From NCBI RefSeq assembly GCF_044582145.1, contig NZ_JBDODO010000010.1: DNA of 64,000 nucleotides. One strand, 5' to 3'. The notes below the pieces were generated by a model. That model worked only from the letters and a program-made list of their open reading frames with translations. It was not told the DNA's origin and searched no databases. This DNA comes from Guyparkeria sp016278265 (GTDB taxonomy: Bacteria; Pseudomonadota; Gammaproteobacteria; Halothiobacillales; Halothiobacillaceae). Positions 63,794 to 64,000 of this stretch are shown here, piece after piece; position 1 is the stretch's first letter, and every line of letters begins with the position of its first letter. A program made the position numbers and the translations under genes.

Positions 63794-64000
63794 ATGGATG
63801 TACCGATGAAAACCGCTGCAACAAATGACGAGTTTTGCAATTTCCGACGTTTGCCGATGCTCAGCTTACGCGGGCAGGACGCGATCGACGAGGTGCGGCG
63901 ACTCGCCGAGCCGTTCTTCTGGGAGATCGTCGGTGTCGAGGAGCCGGATCAGTTGCGCCGGCAAATCAAGAGCGAGAGCGTCTGGGTGGCGCTGATCGAC
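63794..64000 (+). CDS. Unknown protein, N-terminal fragment cut by window
   Basis: An open frame from ATG 63794, with GGGAGA 7 bases upstream, continues to the right edge (69 codons). The visible part has a polar start, then MLSLRGQDAIDEVRRLAEPFFWEIVG-type alternating sequence and SVWVALID at the edge. This could be the opening strand/helix pattern of a degenerate receiver domain in a regulator, but that is a guess. It is divergent from recC with about 230 bases between starts. Confidence 0.55.
   Translation, partial: MDVPMKTAATNDEFCNFRRLPMLSLRGQDAIDEVRRLAEPFFWEIVGVEEPDQLRRQIKSESVWVALID

Overview
The window is about 64 kb of high-GC bacterial chromosome, densely packed with genes. Gene content and order point to a gammaproteobacterium. 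The block nadB <-> rpoE-rseA-rseB-rseC-mucD-lepA-lepB-(DUF4845)-rnc-era-recO-pdxJ-acpS is classic gammaproteobacterial synteny, and ycaO, RecBCD and a YqjD/YqjE/YqjK-type trio agree with it. The lineage below that level cannot be fixed from sequence reading alone; a sulfur-oxidising relative of Halothiobacillaceae or Ectothiorhodospiraceae is only a guess. I see no insertion sequence, prophage, CRISPR array or rRNA operon.

Layout. (1) 1-5254, minus strand: the start of a tightly overlapping operon with two acyl carrier proteins, a ketosynthase, a COG4648 membrane protein, an AMP-ligase, a hotdog dehydratase and an LpxL-type acyltransferase. It resembles one half of an aryl-polyene/xanthomonadin-type pigment cluster and runs off the left edge. 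It is bounded on the right by a tRNA-Ser(UGA) gene with its own terminator. (2) 5720-20651: pal, nadB, then the sigma-E envelope-stress operon (rpoE-rseABC-mucD) and the lepA/lepB/rnc/era/recO/pdxJ/acpS growth block, closed by an inverted DUF1275 membrane gene. (3) 20708-24746: rpsF-rpsR-rplI with a recognisable promoter and terminator, then replicative helicase dnaB overlapping alanine racemase alr. (4) 24829-36911, a more accessory stretch: an unknown helical protein, a Tas-like aldo/keto reductase, a succinate-semialdehyde-type dehydrogenase, an HExxH SprA-like protein, the yqjDEK-like trio, two ExoD paralogues flanking a large Orn/Lys/Arg decarboxylase, an MFS transporter, a cold-shock protein and a hexose-6-phosphate mutarotase. 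(5) 37254-43888: greB overlapping a DHH phosphoesterase, cysS, cyclophilin, and a lipid trio lpxH-pgsA-plsC. (6) 43973-47595: an ACR3/BASS-type transporter and a zinc ABC uptake operon (znuA-znuC-znuB order) with a Zur-like operator. (7) 47642-53794: a MoxR-DUF58-transglutaminase module, ycaO and a small Mth938-like protein. (8) 53837-63560: recC-recB-recD, overlapping head to tail. A truncated unknown gene begins at the right edge.

How the genes work together: most operons are translationally coupled through ATGA/GTGA overlaps (pigment cluster, rseB-rseC, rnc-era, dnaB-alr, lpxH-pgsA, znuC-znuB, DUF58-transglutaminase, recCBD). The points most worth a second look are the aryl-polyene-like cluster beside a tRNA gene, in-frame tandem repeats inside all three RecBCD subunits, a likely CTG start codon in the yqjE-like gene, an intrinsic-terminator-like hairpin in the leader of the amino-acid decarboxylase, a perfect inverted repeat between nadB and rpoE, and a MucD protease that appears to be a lipoprotein. 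None of these alone proves a new system.
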